A DNA stretch of 64,000 bases from JBNAGF01 sp049801055 (GTDB lineage Bacteria > Pseudomonadota > Alphaproteobacteria > Rhodobacterales > Rhodobacteraceae): positions 1-64,000 of the forward strand of contig NZ_JBNAGF010000014.1 of assembly GCF_049801055.1 (NCBI RefSeq), in the 5' to 3' direction. The notes under the pieces are model-generated. The model made no database searches. It worked only from the letters and a program-made list of their open reading frames with translations, and was not told the origin of the DNA. The translations under genes were made by a program, and so were the position numbers. How positions within the stretch are numbered: position 1 is the first letter of the stretch; every line of letters begins with the position of its first letter. Positions 1 through 10,147 of the stretch are shown in pieces.

Positions 1-5
1 AAGGA

Positions 6-33
6 AAAGGCCGCCCCGTGTGGGACGGCCTTT
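6..33 (-). terminator. Rho-independent terminator of tuf
   Basis: An inverted repeat, AAAGGCCG pairing with CGGCCTTT, carries an additional CCC/GGG pairing inside. On the minus strand it is followed by TTTTCCTT, and it lies about 80 bases beyond the tuf stop codon. This fits an intrinsic terminator for tuf. Confidence 0.8.
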
Positions 34-111
34 CCAATTGTCTCACCGTGTTGCTCTCGGCAGATTTTCCTTTGGAAGATCGCCTGCCGCAACCAGGCGC
101 GCTAGCGCGCC

Positions 112-1287
<1,176 letters not shown>

Positions 1288-1347
1288 TCTCTAGGCGCCC
1301 TTTTTGAACTGAGTGGTCCGTATGAACCAGTTTCCTACTGCGCGCGC

Positions 1348-1376
1348 GACATATTGGGTTCCATGAGGAAAATCAA
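1348..1376 (-). promoter_or_regulatory. Candidate sigma-70-type promoter of tuf
   Basis: On the minus strand TTGATT (1371-1376) and TATGTC (1348-1353) are separated by exactly 17 bases, about 60 bases upstream of the tuf ATG. It lies just past the stop codon of the upstream lipoprotein gene, so tuf would be transcribed on its own. The call rests only on match and spacing. Confidence 0.45.
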
Positions 1377-1398
1377 GTATGTCGTGCAGATATCCGGC

Positions 1399-1974
1399 TC
1401 AACTGTTCTGGTCGGCGATTTCCGAGCCCGGTGACTCGACCGGATCGAACCAGCCGTTCTCCTTGTGCTCCTCTGCCAGCCACTCCTCGATCCGATCGGC
1501 GATCTTCAGAGACAACCCGCTCATCTGCTCTTCCTTGGTGCGCGCATGCCCCGAGCCCAAGACAGCGCTGGATCTGGTTGTGTCCTCCAGAACCTGCATC
1601 TGGACAGCCTTAGCCAGGTATTTTTTCTGCGCGACATCGTAAACCGTCACCCGAACCACAGCCGTGCTCTTGGGGTTATAGACCACGGGCACACCTTCGG
1701 GCGCCAGCATGTAACCTTCGAGACTGACACCAAGATCATACTCCTGAGCGCCGTCATAGCGGCCAAGCCGGACGTTCATCGCATTCTCGATTGCCGCGAC
1801 CCATTCCTGCGGTGTTGCGCTGCGAGAGACCGGGCCTTTGACCGCCTTTTCCGCGAAGACGTAGTTCACCCTCAACTTGAAGGCGCCCATTTGCTCGGGG
1901 GGTTCATTAACCAGGGTTGGAGAACAGGCAACCAGCGCAAACAGGCCGGCCATCAGGGTCAGAATTCGGATCAT
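1399..1974 (-). CDS. Putative lipoprotein of unknown function
   Basis: The 191-residue product starts with a short hydrophobic signal ending in a lipobox (Leu-Val-Ala-Cys, Cys17), so it is probably lipid-anchored after export. The mature part is hydrophilic and I do not recognise a domain. The start at 1974 was chosen because it begins the signal peptide; longer in-frame starts add a Cys-rich leader with no export signal. The gene lies between parC and tuf on the same strand, with about 115 bases to the parC end, so it may follow parC transcription. Function unknown. Confidence 0.75.
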   Translation of the reverse strand: MIRILTLMAGLFALVACSPTLVNEPPEQMGAFKLRVNYVFAEKAVKGPVSRSATPQEWVAAIENAMNVRLGRYDGAQEYDLGVSLEGYMLAPEGVPVVYNPKSTAVVRVTVYDVAQKKYLAKAVQMQVLEDTTRSSAVLGSGHARTKEEQMSGLSLKIADRIEEWLAEEHKENGWFDPVESPGSEIADQNS

Positions 1975-2091
1975 GGTCACGTCTCGACAGGTCTTGTTTG
2001 CACAGGACATAGAACACTGCGGGCCTGCGTGCAAATAGCAGCCGGTCCGGACTTGGCATCTATCCACCGACCGGAACCTGCCGGCAACAGA

Positions 2092-4440
2092 TCAGCTGAA
2101 CTTGTTCGATCGCGGGAAACCATATGGCGGCTTCTTTCCGACCCCCGCACGTTTACCCAGCCAATCGGACAGGTCAGGTTCATGCCGGGTCTTGTCACCG
2201 CCCATGGACCATTTCAGCCCTTCTTCCCAATTAAAGGTCGTGACATCCGAAAGCCCGCCATCCAATTCGAGCGTTCCCTGCCGACCGCGTGCCATATTGT
2301 ATTTCTGGAGCCGCACCCCCTTGCCGCGCCCCATTTCGGGCAGTTCGGCAACCGGGAAAACAAGAAACTTGCCGTTCTCCGAAACCACGGCAACATGGTC
2401 GCCGGCAACCGGCTTGCAAATGATTGCACGCTCGTCGCCCTTTACATTGAGCACCTGCTTACCAGTTCGGGTCTGCGCAACGACATCGGATTCTGACACG
2501 ACGAACCCGTTACCCGCCGAAGACGCAACCAGCAGCTTACGATCCGGTTTGTGAATCAGAATGTCCACAATCTCGGCTTCGTTCGGCAGATCGACCATCA
2601 GGCGAACCGGCTCCCCCATGCCGCGACCACCGGGCAAATTGGCGGCGCTGATCGTGTAAAGCCGGCCATTTGTGCCGAAGACCAGCAGCCGGTCGGTCGT
2701 TTCTGCGTGGAAGATGAAGCGCGGGCCGTCACCATCCTTGAACTTCAACTCGCGCTTGAGGTCGATATGTCCGGTCATGGCGCGGATCCAGCCCATTTGC
2801 GAACAGACAACCGTGATCGGCTCACGATCAATCATCGCTTCGAGAGGCACTTCCTCAACTTCGCCCGCCTCAGCGAAACGGGACCGCCGGGCGCCGCCTT
2901 CATATTCCTTGCCGAAGGTCTTTTTGGTTTCCTTCAACTGCTCTGAAATGCGGGTCCATTGCAGGCCGTCATCGGCCAGAAGATCCTCGATGTTTGCACG
3001 CTCCTCCATCAGGGCATCGCGTTCTCGGACCAATTCCATTTCTTCGAGCCGGCGCAGGCTGCGCAGGCGCATGTTGAGGATTGCGTCCACCTGCACTTCG
3101 GACAGTTCACCCTCACCCGGCGGCGGCGAGACATAGTCAGCCTCGTTCAGTGCACGGGTATAGTCGCGGCTCCAGTCCTCGCGGATCAATGCCGCCTTTG
3201 GATCCTCGTCATACCGAATAATGTCGATCACTCGATCCAGATTCAGGAACGCGACGATAAAACCTTCGAGAACTTCAAGCCGGTGGTCGATCTTGCCAAG
3301 CCGGTGCCGGGACCGGCGCAGAAGGACCTCTTGCCGGTGATCCAGAAAAGCGCGCAGCACCTCTTTCAACGAACAGACCTTGGGGGTTACCCCGTCGATC
3401 AGCACGTTCATATTCAGTGAGAAACGCACTTCCAGATCCGAGTTGCGATAGAGCATCCCCATCAGAACATCCGGATCGACGTTCTTTGATCTCGGTTCCA
3501 AAACCATCCGAATGTCGTCAGCCGATTCATCCCGGATATCGGCAAGAATCGGCACTTTCTTGGTCTGGATCAGTTCGGCGATCTTTTCGATCAACCGGGA
3601 TTTTTGCACCTGGTAGGGGATCTCGGTGACTACAATCTGCCACTGCCCCCGCCCGAGATCCTCAATCTCGTATTTGCAGCGCAATCTGAACGAGCCGCGA
3701 CCAGTACGGTAGGCCTGCGCAATACTCTCCTTGGGTTCGACGATGATACCGCCGGTCGGAAAATCAGGCCCCGGCACGTAATTCAACAACGTGTCATCTC
3801 GCGCGTCAGGCGTCTTGATCAGATGCAGACAGGCATCGCAGAGCTCGGCAATATTGTGCGGCGGAATGTTGGTTGCCATGCCGACGGCAATTCCGCTGGA
3901 ACCATTGGCCAGCAAATTGGGAAACTGCGCAGGCAGAACCACCGGTTCCGTAAGGGTTCCGTCGTAGTTATCACGAAAATCAACCGCGTCTTCGTTCAAC
4001 CCTTCCAGAAGCGCCTCGGCGACGATGGTCATCCGAGCTTCCGTGTATCGGCTGGCAGCCGGATTATCACCGTCGATGTTTCCGAAATTGCCCTGCCCGT
4101 CGACCAGCGGGTATCGCACGTTAAAGTCTTGCGCGAGCCTCGCCATGGCGTCGTAAATCGCCGCGTCCCCGTGCGGGTGATAGTTGCCCATAACGTCGCC
4201 AGAGATCTTTGCGGACTTGCGGAAACCACCCCCAGCGGTGAGTCGCAGTTCACGCATTGCGAACAATATGCGCCTGTGGACCGGCTTTAATCCGTCTCGG
4301 GCATCAGGCAATGCGCGGTGCATGATCGTTGAAAGCGCATATGTCAGGTAGCGCTCGCCAATCGCCCGGCGCAGTGGTTCGGCAATCTCTGCCCCGTTGT
4401 CCGAGGGCTCCATGTTGGGGTCGTCTACGATATCCGTCAT
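2092..4440 (-). CDS. parC: DNA topoisomerase IV subunit A
   Basis: ParC is the breakage-reunion subunit that, with ParE, decatenates daughter chromosomes. The 782-residue product has the winged-helix and tower core with the catalytic tyrosine at Tyr132 (context SRYTEAR) and the quinolone-region helix HPHGDAAIYDAM near 88-99. A short beta-pinwheel tail follows; no GyrA-box (QRRGGKG-type) motif is seen, which favours ParC over GyrA. The ATG at 4440 is the only sensible start. parE is not in the window, so the two subunits are unlinked here. Confidence 0.93.
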   Translation of the reverse strand: MTDIVDDPNMEPSDNGAEIAEPLRRAIGERYLTYALSTIMHRALPDARDGLKPVHRRILFAMRELRLTAGGGFRKSAKISGDVMGNYHPHGDAAIYDAMARLAQDFNVRYPLVDGQGNFGNIDGDNPAASRYTEARMTIVAEALLEGLNEDAVDFRDNYDGTLTEPVVLPAQFPNLLANGSSGIAVGMATNIPPHNIAELCDACLHLIKTPDARDDTLLNYVPGPDFPTGGIIVEPKESIAQAYRTGRGSFRLRCKYEIEDLGRGQWQIVVTEIPYQVQKSRLIEKIAELIQTKKVPILADIRDESADDIRMVLEPRSKNVDPDVLMGMLYRNSDLEVRFSLNMNVLIDGVTPKVCSLKEVLRAFLDHRQEVLLRRSRHRLGKIDHRLEVLEGFIVAFLNLDRVIDIIRYDEDPKAALIREDWSRDYTRALNEADYVSPPPGEGELSEVQVDAILNMRLRSLRRLEEMELVRERDALMEERANIEDLLADDGLQWTRISEQLKETKKTFGKEYEGGARRSRFAEAGEVEEVPLEAMIDREPITVVCSQMGWIRAMTGHIDLKRELKFKDGDGPRFIFHAETTDRLLVFGTNGRLYTISAANLPGGRGMGEPVRLMVDLPNEAEIVDILIHKPDRKLLVASSAGNGFVVSESDVVAQTRTGKQVLNVKGDERAIICKPVAGDHVAVVSENGKFLVFPVAELPEMGRGKGVRLQKYNMARGRQGTLELDGGLSDVTTFNWEEGLKWSMGGDKTRHEPDLSDWLGKRAGVGKKPPYGFPRSNKFS

Positions 4441-4535
4441 AGATGATGTGATACGCCGCCCGTGCGGCGGGGTAAAGCAAGAGGGCTCACTGAACCGCTA
4501 ATTTTCCAACACGACGGCCCGAATGACTACAGGTG

Positions 4536-4558
4536 GGAGAAGTTATGATAACTTCCCC
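4536..4558. repeat. Near-perfect palindrome between parC and the SH3 gene
   Basis: The core GAAGTTATGATAACTTC (4539-4555) is a perfect 8-1-8 palindrome; it extends after one mismatch by a further GG/CC pair. It lies about 100 bases upstream of parC (minus) and of the SH3-protein gene (plus). This is a plausible operator for a dimeric regulator. It has no U tract, so a terminator is less likely. Confidence 0.4.
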
Positions 4559-4649
4559 GTCATTCGACTTGAATGCCGCTTTATGCTACTCTGTCAGTGG
4601 GGTTTCTGCGGCTGATCTATCGGCATTGTTGATTGTATTGGAGGGCGCT

Positions 4650-5312
4650 ATGCACAAGCGCTATGTATTTTTGTCATTTGTTTTCATGGGCTGGGGTTTC
4701 TACGAACTTAGCGGCGGCAATGATTTTGAACCGCGTGGAATTCGAATACCGAGCGCCGAAAAGCAAGCCACCGCACCCGCCCGTCCAAAACCTGCTGCGC
4801 AGTTGGTGCAGGTTCGCGCGGACACTCTGGTTGCCCGCCCGGTTCTGAAATCCCGGACCGATCAGGTGCGCAAAGCTCAGGCCGAGCCCGAACCGGAGCC
4901 AGAAATCACCGAAGCCGAGGCGGCGGCCCGCTTGGCACAGGTCCGAGCCAGTCTCAGTTCGGGGCTGGAGTTCTTCCCGCAGGAAGGTGGGGCCAATTTT
5001 CGGCTGGCATCATTGGAACAAGGCGCCCTGTCGCTGGAAACCACGAATCCCGAGCCCGAAAGCACATCTGAGAGCACAGCTATCACGACAGAACTCTCAG
5101 AGCCTGAGCCCGATATCCGAGAGGTCACAGGCACTCGCGTGAATATGCGCGACGGGCCGGGCACGATTTATCCGGTCGTGGCTCGACTTAACATCGGCCG
5201 GGAAGTCGAAGTTCTGGGAGATTCAGGCACAGGCTGGCTGCGGCTGCGGGTTCTGCCCGAGCGCCAGATTGGCTGGATCGCTTCCTCGCTTGTCAGCAAG
5301 AAGGTGCGTTGA
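4650..5312 (+). CDS. SH3-domain (SH3b) membrane-anchored protein
   Basis: The 220-residue product has one N-terminal hydrophobic segment (about residues 5-20), a Pro/Ala/Glu-rich linker with repeated Pro-Glu pairs, and a C-terminal bacterial SH3 domain (from about residue 150; key pattern VNMRDGPGT...GWLRL...GWI). SH3b domains usually bind peptidoglycan or cell-wall peptides, so a periplasmic envelope role is inferred. The start at 4650 follows GGAGGG and begins the anchor; a longer frame to 4533 would run through the palindrome region. No partner gene is obvious. Confidence 0.8.
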   Translation: MHKRYVFLSFVFMGWGFYELSGGNDFEPRGIRIPSAEKQATAPARPKPAAQLVQVRADTLVARPVLKSRTDQVRKAQAEPEPEPEITEAEAAARLAQVRASLSSGLEFFPQEGGANFRLASLEQGALSLETTNPEPESTSESTAITTELSEPEPDIREVTGTRVNMRDGPGTIYPVVARLNIGREVEVLGDSGTGWLRLRVLPERQIGWIASSLVSKKVR

Positions 5313-5391
5313 CCTGCCCCTAACCCGTTGCTTCAAGAACGTTTGGCGGTCATAGCTTGGTTCGACGGCAATGCACCATCGGGCAGGACAC

Positions 5392-6219
5392 ATGCAAAAA
5401 ACCATCCTAATTACCGGATGCTCGTCTGGCATCGGCCGCGACGCGGCACATGGGATGCGCGAACGGGGATGGACGGTCTTTGCATCCTGCCGGAGTCAGG
5501 TCGATTGCGACCGATTGAGGGCGCAGGGATTTGCAAGCCCTCGAATCGACTACACCGACCCGGACACGATCACCTCCGGTCTTGGCGAAGTTCTGAAAAG
5601 CACCGGCGGCACACTTGATGCGTTGTTCAACAACGGCGCCCATGGATTTCCCGGCGCAGTCGAAGATATCCCACTCGAGGGATTGCGGGCGATATTCGAA
5701 ACCAATGTGTTTGGATGGCACGAGCTGACCCGACAGGTGATCCCGGTCATGCGGGCCCAGGGCCATGGTCGAATCGTGCAGAATTCATCGGTTCTCGGCT
5801 TGGTCGCTTTTCCGTGGCGTGGCGCGTATGCCGCCACGAAATATGCCATCGAAGGATTGACGGACACGCTGCGCCTTGAACTGGCAGGCAGCGGAATTCA
5901 GATTTCATTGATCGAACCCGGCCCGGTTTCGACGAAGCTTCGAAAAAATGCACTGCCGATCTTTGAACGCTACGTCGACTGGGAAAACTCTGCCTTGCGC
6001 ACGAAGTACGAGGAAACGCTTATCAAGCGACTCTATGGCAGTTCAGGGCCGGATCCGTTCGAGCTGCCTCCGTCATCTGTCACGAAACGGCTTGCCCACG
6101 CTTGTGAGGCGCGGCGCCCACGCCCGCGATACTACGTCACCACACCGGCTTACGTCGCCGGCTACCTGCGACGGGTGCTACCGACCCGCGCAATCGACCG
6201 GATCCTATCGCGCATCTGA
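5392..6219 (+). CDS. Short-chain dehydrogenase/reductase
   Basis: A classical NAD(P)-dependent SDR of 275 residues. It shows the TGxxxGIG cofactor motif (ITGCSSGIG, residues 6-14), the NNGA segment, a catalytic serine (QNSSVLG) and the YxxxK pair (YAATKYA), then a proline-rich substrate-specificity segment. The ATG at 5392 places the Rossmann strand at the N-terminus as usual; an upstream ATG at 5371 would add seven unneeded residues. It stands alone with 79 bases before it. The substrate cannot be told from sequence; the closest style is the retinol/17-beta-hydroxysteroid-type subgroup. Confidence 0.85.
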   Translation: MQKTILITGCSSGIGRDAAHGMRERGWTVFASCRSQVDCDRLRAQGFASPRIDYTDPDTITSGLGEVLKSTGGTLDALFNNGAHGFPGAVEDIPLEGLRAIFETNVFGWHELTRQVIPVMRAQGHGRIVQNSSVLGLVAFPWRGAYAATKYAIEGLTDTLRLELAGSGIQISLIEPGPVSTKLRKNALPIFERYVDWENSALRTKYEETLIKRLYGSSGPDPFELPPSSVTKRLAHACEARRPRPRYYVTTPAYVAGYLRRVLPTRAIDRILSRI

Positions 6220-6386
6220 GACGAAAATTCCTGTTCGCTTTGCCGTCAGGTGCCGCTAAAGCGGACAGCAAGACCGGAGATTCGCCGCCCCTGCCCGTTG
6301 CTCGAACATGCTGGGCGGCGCCCTAAGTCTCCACATGAACACGCAATGAAAATGCTCTCGCCGAATTCTCAGGAAGGACCGGCAAA

Positions 6387-6593
6387 ATGACCAACATAGT
6401 TTTCATACTGATGATCGTGGCGATGCTTGCCGTCGTTGTCGTGCTGATGATCGGCGTCGGCGGCTTCGCCCAAGGCGGCAAGTTCAACGCCAAGTACGGC
6501 AACAAGATGATGCGCCTTCGGATCATCATGCAGGCCATCGCAGTCGTGCTGATCGTTCTCTTTGTCTATCTCCGCAATCAGGGTGTCTCTTAA
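6387..6593 (+). CDS. Small twin-transmembrane (HIG1-type) protein
   Basis: A 68-residue protein with two hydrophobic helices (about 3-25 and 45-64) joined by a short basic loop containing GGKFNAKYGNKMM. This matches the HIG1/'twin transmembrane' small proteins of alphaproteobacteria, a family tied to cytochrome oxidase or respiratory supercomplexes in mitochondria. A good AGGAAGGA site precedes the ATG. The stop is one base before the next gene, so it is co-transcribed with the corrinoid adenosyltransferase. Its exact role here is not known. Confidence 0.8.
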   Translation: MTNIVFILMIVAMLAVVVVLMIGVGGFAQGGKFNAKYGNKMMRLRIIMQAIAVVLIVLFVYLRNQGVS

Positions 6594-6594
6594 A

Positions 6595-7167
6595 ATGGTG
6601 GTCCTGAACAAGATTTACACACGTACCGGCGACAAGGGACAAACCGCGCTTGGGAATGGCGACCGCGTTGCCAAGTTTTCGGCTCGGGTCGCGGCTTATG
6701 GCACTGTGGATGAACTGAATTCCTTTGCCGGTGTCGCCCGGCTCGCCGCCAAAGATGATCTGAATGCAGCCCTTGCCCGGATCCAGAACGATTTGTTCGA
6801 TCTTGGTGCAGATCTGTGCCGGCCTGATCTCGACAAGGACGCCGAGGCCGAATACCCGCCCCTGCGCGTGATATCCGATCAGGTCGATCGGCTGGAGCAG
6901 GAAATCGATGGCATGAATCGCGATCTCGAACCTTTGCGCAGCTTCATTCTGCCCGGTGGATCAGCACTGGCCGCGCATCTTCACGTCTGCCGCACCGTTG
7001 CCCGCCGAGCCGAAAGGCTGGCAGTGGAATTGTCCACCCAAGAAGAAATCAACCCAGTGGCGATCACGTATCTCAACCGCCTCAGCGATTGGTTTTTTGT
7101 AGCAGCTCGAACAGCCAACAACGGCGGCAACGATGACGTGCTTTGGGTTCCGGGCGCAAACCACTGA
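6595..7167 (+). CDS. pduO: Cob(I)yrinic acid a,c-diamide adenosyltransferase, PduO type
   Basis: This enzyme transfers the 5'-deoxyadenosyl group of ATP to cob(I)alamin or precursors, giving the coenzyme B12 form. The 190-residue product shows the PduO-family start (KIYTRTGDKGQT, the ATP-binding loop) and the later RRAER helix and YLNRLSDWFF signature. The ATG at 6595 follows the stop of the HIG1-type gene by one base. Other cobalamin genes in the window are cobC, cobD (41-43 kb) and bluB (61 kb). About 258 bases without a gene follow before etfB; I see no clear structure there. Confidence 0.93.
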   Translation: MVVLNKIYTRTGDKGQTALGNGDRVAKFSARVAAYGTVDELNSFAGVARLAAKDDLNAALARIQNDLFDLGADLCRPDLDKDAEAEYPPLRVISDQVDRLEQEIDGMNRDLEPLRSFILPGGSALAAHLHVCRTVARRAERLAVELSTQEEINPVAITYLNRLSDWFFVAARTANNGGNDDVLWVPGANH

Positions 7168-7425
7168 CCGCTGAGGCCTTTGCGAATCCTGTTCAGCTGG
7201 CCCCTGCGGCGTTTTTCGGCGGCGATTGCAAACCGGGCTCGGTCGATGTCGTCGCGCGAAACATTCTTGCAAAGATCACGCGTCAAGGGACGAAACGCGA
7301 CGTCTGCGATACATAACGTGACGATTTTGCCCTGTTGCCGGGAAGTCCCGTTCGGTATCAACACGTCGAGAGCGTAAGGGAGAGTCGCTGAGCGGCTTGC
7401 CGTTTTGTTAAGGAGAGACCGCAGA

Positions 7426-8184
7426 ATGAAGGTACTTGTGCCTGTCAAGCGTGTGATTGACTACAACGTGAAGGTTCGCGTCAAAGCGGACGGAAGCGGA
7501 GTCGATCTTGCTAACGTGAAAATGTCGATGAACCCCTTCGATGAGATCGCTGTCGAAGAAGCCATCCGTCTGAAAGAAGCCGGCAAAGCCGAAGAGGTCG
7601 TGGTCGTATCGATCGGCGTGAAGCAGGCGCAGGAAACGCTACGCACCGCTCTGGCGATGGGTGCGGATCGCGCGATCCTCGTGGTCGCCGCCGAGGACGT
7701 CCACACCGATGTCGAGCCGCTCGCGGTTGCCAAGATCCTTGCCAAGGTTGTCGAGGAAGAGCAGCCGGGCGTCGTGCTCTGCGGCAAGCAGGCGATCGAC
7801 AACGACATGAACGCCACCGGCCAGATGCTTTCGGCGTTGCTGGGATGGTCGCAAGGTACCTTTGCGTCTGAACTGGACATCGAAGGTGATACCGCAAAAG
7901 TCACGCGTGAGGTGGATGGCGGTCTGCAGACGATCTCGGTCAAGATGCCGACCATTGTCACAGTCGACCTGCGCCTGAACGAACCGCGCTATGCCTCGCT
8001 GCCGAACATCATGAAGGCCAAGAAAAAGCCGCTGGATGAAAAGACAGCTGCCGACTACGGCGTCGATGTCTCGCCACGGCTTGAGGTCGTCAAGACCGAG
8101 GAACCGCCTGCACGTGCCGCCGGCATCATCGTCGGCTCGGTTGATGAGCTGGTTGAGAAACTGAAAGAAGCGGGGGCTGTGTAA
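7426..8184 (+). CDS. etfB: Electron transfer flavoprotein, beta subunit
   Basis: EtfB binds AMP and, with EtfA, accepts electrons from acyl-CoA dehydrogenases and passes them to ETF:ubiquinone oxidoreductase. The 252-residue product is standard size, beginning MKVLVPVKRV and containing the AMP-binding/recognition region with the GKQAIDND motif. An AAGGAGAG site precedes the ATG. The stop overlaps the etfA start by one base (TAATG), so the subunits are translationally coupled. Likely client dehydrogenases include the mcd product at 19.4 kb. Confidence 0.97.
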   Translation: MKVLVPVKRVIDYNVKVRVKADGSGVDLANVKMSMNPFDEIAVEEAIRLKEAGKAEEVVVVSIGVKQAQETLRTALAMGADRAILVVAAEDVHTDVEPLAVAKILAKVVEEEQPGVVLCGKQAIDNDMNATGQMLSALLGWSQGTFASELDIEGDTAKVTREVDGGLQTISVKMPTIVTVDLRLNEPRYASLPNIMKAKKKPLDEKTAADYGVDVSPRLEVVKTEEPPARAAGIIVGSVDELVEKLKEAGAV

Positions 8185-9113
8185 TGGCTGTTCTTCTCCT
8201 TGCCGAAGTGAACAATGGTGAGCTGGCTGTCGACGCCACCGCCAAGGCATTGACCGCCGCTAAGCAGATGGGCGACGTGACCGTTCTGTGTGCCGGTGCA
8301 TCCGCCGCGGCCGCCGGTGATGCAGCTGCCAAGCTAGACGGAGTTGCCAAGGTGTTGGTTGCCGAGGATGCCTCGCTGGGACATCGTCTGGCGGAAGCGA
8401 CAGCGGACCTGATCGTAAGCCTTGCAGGCGATTACGAGCATATCGTTGCACCCGCCACCACCGACGCCAAGAATGTCATGCCGCGCGTTGCAGCGCTGCT
8501 GGACGTCATGGTGATCTCGGATGCATCTGGCGTGGTGGACGGCTCGACCTTCGAGCGCCCGATCTACGCTGGTAACGCGGTTCAGACCGTCAAGTCAGGC
8601 GACGCCAAGAAAGTCGTCACCATCCGCACCTCGACCTTTGATGCGGCCGGTGAAGGCGGTTCTGCCTCGGTCGAAACCGTGTCGGTTGGCGCCAACCCCG
8701 GCCTGTCGGAATGGGTCGAAGACAAGGTCGCCGAAAGCGATCGTCCCGAGCTGACTTCGGCTGGTGTCGTTGTCTCCGGCGGTCGCGGTGTTGGTTCCGA
8801 AGACGACTTCAAATTGATCGAAGGCCTTGCTGACAAGCTCGGTGCCGCAGTCGGTGCCTCGCGTGCCGCCGTCGACTCGGGCTATGCGCCCAACGACTGG
8901 CAGGTTGGTCAGACCGGTAAAGTCGTCGCGCCGGAACTGTATATCGCGGTCGGTATCTCGGGTGCAATTCAGCACCTCGCCGGCATGAAGGACAGCAAAA
9001 TCATTGTCGCGATCAACAAAGACGAAGAAGCACCTATCTTCCAGGTTGCCGATTTCGGACTGGTTGCCGACTTGTTCCAGGCTGTTCCGGAACTGACCGA
9101 AAAACTCGGCTGA
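8184..9113 (+). CDS. etfA: Electron transfer flavoprotein, alpha subunit
   Basis: EtfA carries the FAD of the ETF heterodimer. The 309-residue product has the N-terminal adenine-nucleotide-hydrolase-like domain and the C-terminal FAD domain, with recognisable GRGVGS, SRAAVDSG, QVGQTGK and GISGAIQH segments that wrap the flavin. It overlaps etfB by one base and is followed by a strong hairpin terminator, so etfBA forms a two-gene unit. 3-hydroxybutyryl-CoA dehydrogenase lies about 1 kb downstream, which fits a beta-oxidation or polyhydroxybutyrate setting. Confidence 0.97.
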   Translation: MAVLLLAEVNNGELAVDATAKALTAAKQMGDVTVLCAGASAAAAGDAAAKLDGVAKVLVAEDASLGHRLAEATADLIVSLAGDYEHIVAPATTDAKNVMPRVAALLDVMVISDASGVVDGSTFERPIYAGNAVQTVKSGDAKKVVTIRTSTFDAAGEGGSASVETVSVGANPGLSEWVEDKVAESDRPELTSAGVVVSGGRGVGSEDDFKLIEGLADKLGAAVGASRAAVDSGYAPNDWQVGQTGKVVAPELYIAVGISGAIQHLAGMKDSKIIVAINKDEEAPIFQVADFGLVADLFQAVPELTEKLG

Positions 9114-9140
9114 TCCAACTCCGTCAAAGCATCGCGAAAA

Positions 9141-9163
9141 GGCCCGCCACAGGCGGGCCTGTT
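9141..9163. terminator. Bidirectional intrinsic terminator
   Basis: A perfect 8-bp stem (GGCCCGCC / GGCGGGCC, loop ACA) lies between the convergent ends of etfA and the following minus-strand gene. The plus side continues TGTTTC and the minus side TTTTCG, so it can serve both genes. Confidence 0.8.
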
Positions 9164-9166
9164 TCA

Positions 9167-9988
9167 TTACAGCAGGGGGCGCAATTCCTGCACTAGAGTA
9201 TCGGCGACAACCGCGTGTGTCGCAGGACCAATGATATGACTGGCGGCCGGGGCCTGCATTGGGCCAAACACCATTTTTGAGAGATCGCCGCTTTCGCCTG
9301 CAGCCCGAACGGAAAAACGGATCAACTTGCAGGCATCGAACTTCAGCTCTTCCAGCATGCCTTCCTGCACCAATAGAGGATCGGCCCCCAACGCGCCGGT
9401 GCCATTCAGATCGTCTTGGTATTTTAGCCAGAGCAAAACCGTCCGGTTGTCAATTGTCCGCAACAACAGGCGCATACGGCTGACCCAGGCCGCGCGCAAT
9501 TCCTCGCGAACGGCTTGGAACCTTTCATCAGAAACTGATCGCAATGCACCAAGCATATGCTTGTTAAAATGGAACTCTGTGAAGTCGACCTCCGGGTAAA
9601 TGGCCTTCAGGCTCGGAGAGGCTGCAAGAAACCTGTCATTCCGGCGTGGATGTACGCGGTAAAGGCGGTTTGACAGGTTCTGCGCCGCAGGGATCTGCAA
9701 CACCACAAGTTCTGCGCCCTGTGCAATTCGAAGAAGCTCGGCCTCTTGCACAAAGGTATCCAATCCGGAGTCGACGCTGCCAAGGTTGATGCAGACTTGC
9801 CCCAACTCAGTCTCGACCAGATCGACGAATGGCCTCTCAACAAACTTTCCGTAAGTCTCCGTTCCTCCGACAAACGCCACATATGGTTGTGTCAGCGATC
9901 GTTTTGGACCACGAAACCGAAGCTTGGAGTTCCCGTAGGCACAATATTCCTGTTCCGGCGCCACAGCGCCATGCTTGTGATAGCTCAT
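9167..9988 (-). CDS. DUF6473-like protein
   Basis: A 273-residue soluble protein beginning MSYHKHGA with the segment YGNSKLRFRGPKR, which I recall as typical of a Rhodobacterales family named DUF6473. It also has GGTETYGKF followed by INLGSVDSG, a spacing reminiscent of SGNH-type or sulfotransferase-like folds, but no certain catalytic triad can be assigned. The start at 9988 was preferred to an ATG four codons upstream on family resemblance. It lies convergent to etfA and divergent from hbd. Function unknown. Confidence 0.65.
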   Translation of the reverse strand: MSYHKHGAVAPEQEYCAYGNSKLRFRGPKRSLTQPYVAFVGGTETYGKFVERPFVDLVETELGQVCINLGSVDSGLDTFVQEAELLRIAQGAELVVLQIPAAQNLSNRLYRVHPRRNDRFLAASPSLKAIYPEVDFTEFHFNKHMLGALRSVSDERFQAVREELRAAWVSRMRLLLRTIDNRTVLLWLKYQDDLNGTGALGADPLLVQEGMLEELKFDACKLIRFSVRAAGESGDLSKMVFGPMQAPAASHIIGPATHAVVADTLVQELRPLL

Positions 9989-10147
9989 ATCACCCACCAT
10001 CAGATTTCACCCGCCCTTAGCGTGGCGCCAAGGCGTTGCGATTCGGCTAATGCGCGGATTTGCATCAAACTGTTGGTGTCGGTCCCTCTTGTCCCGGTCA
10101 CCCGCCTACCGATATGGTCTGGCGAACTTGCTAGGAAAGGCAGATTG

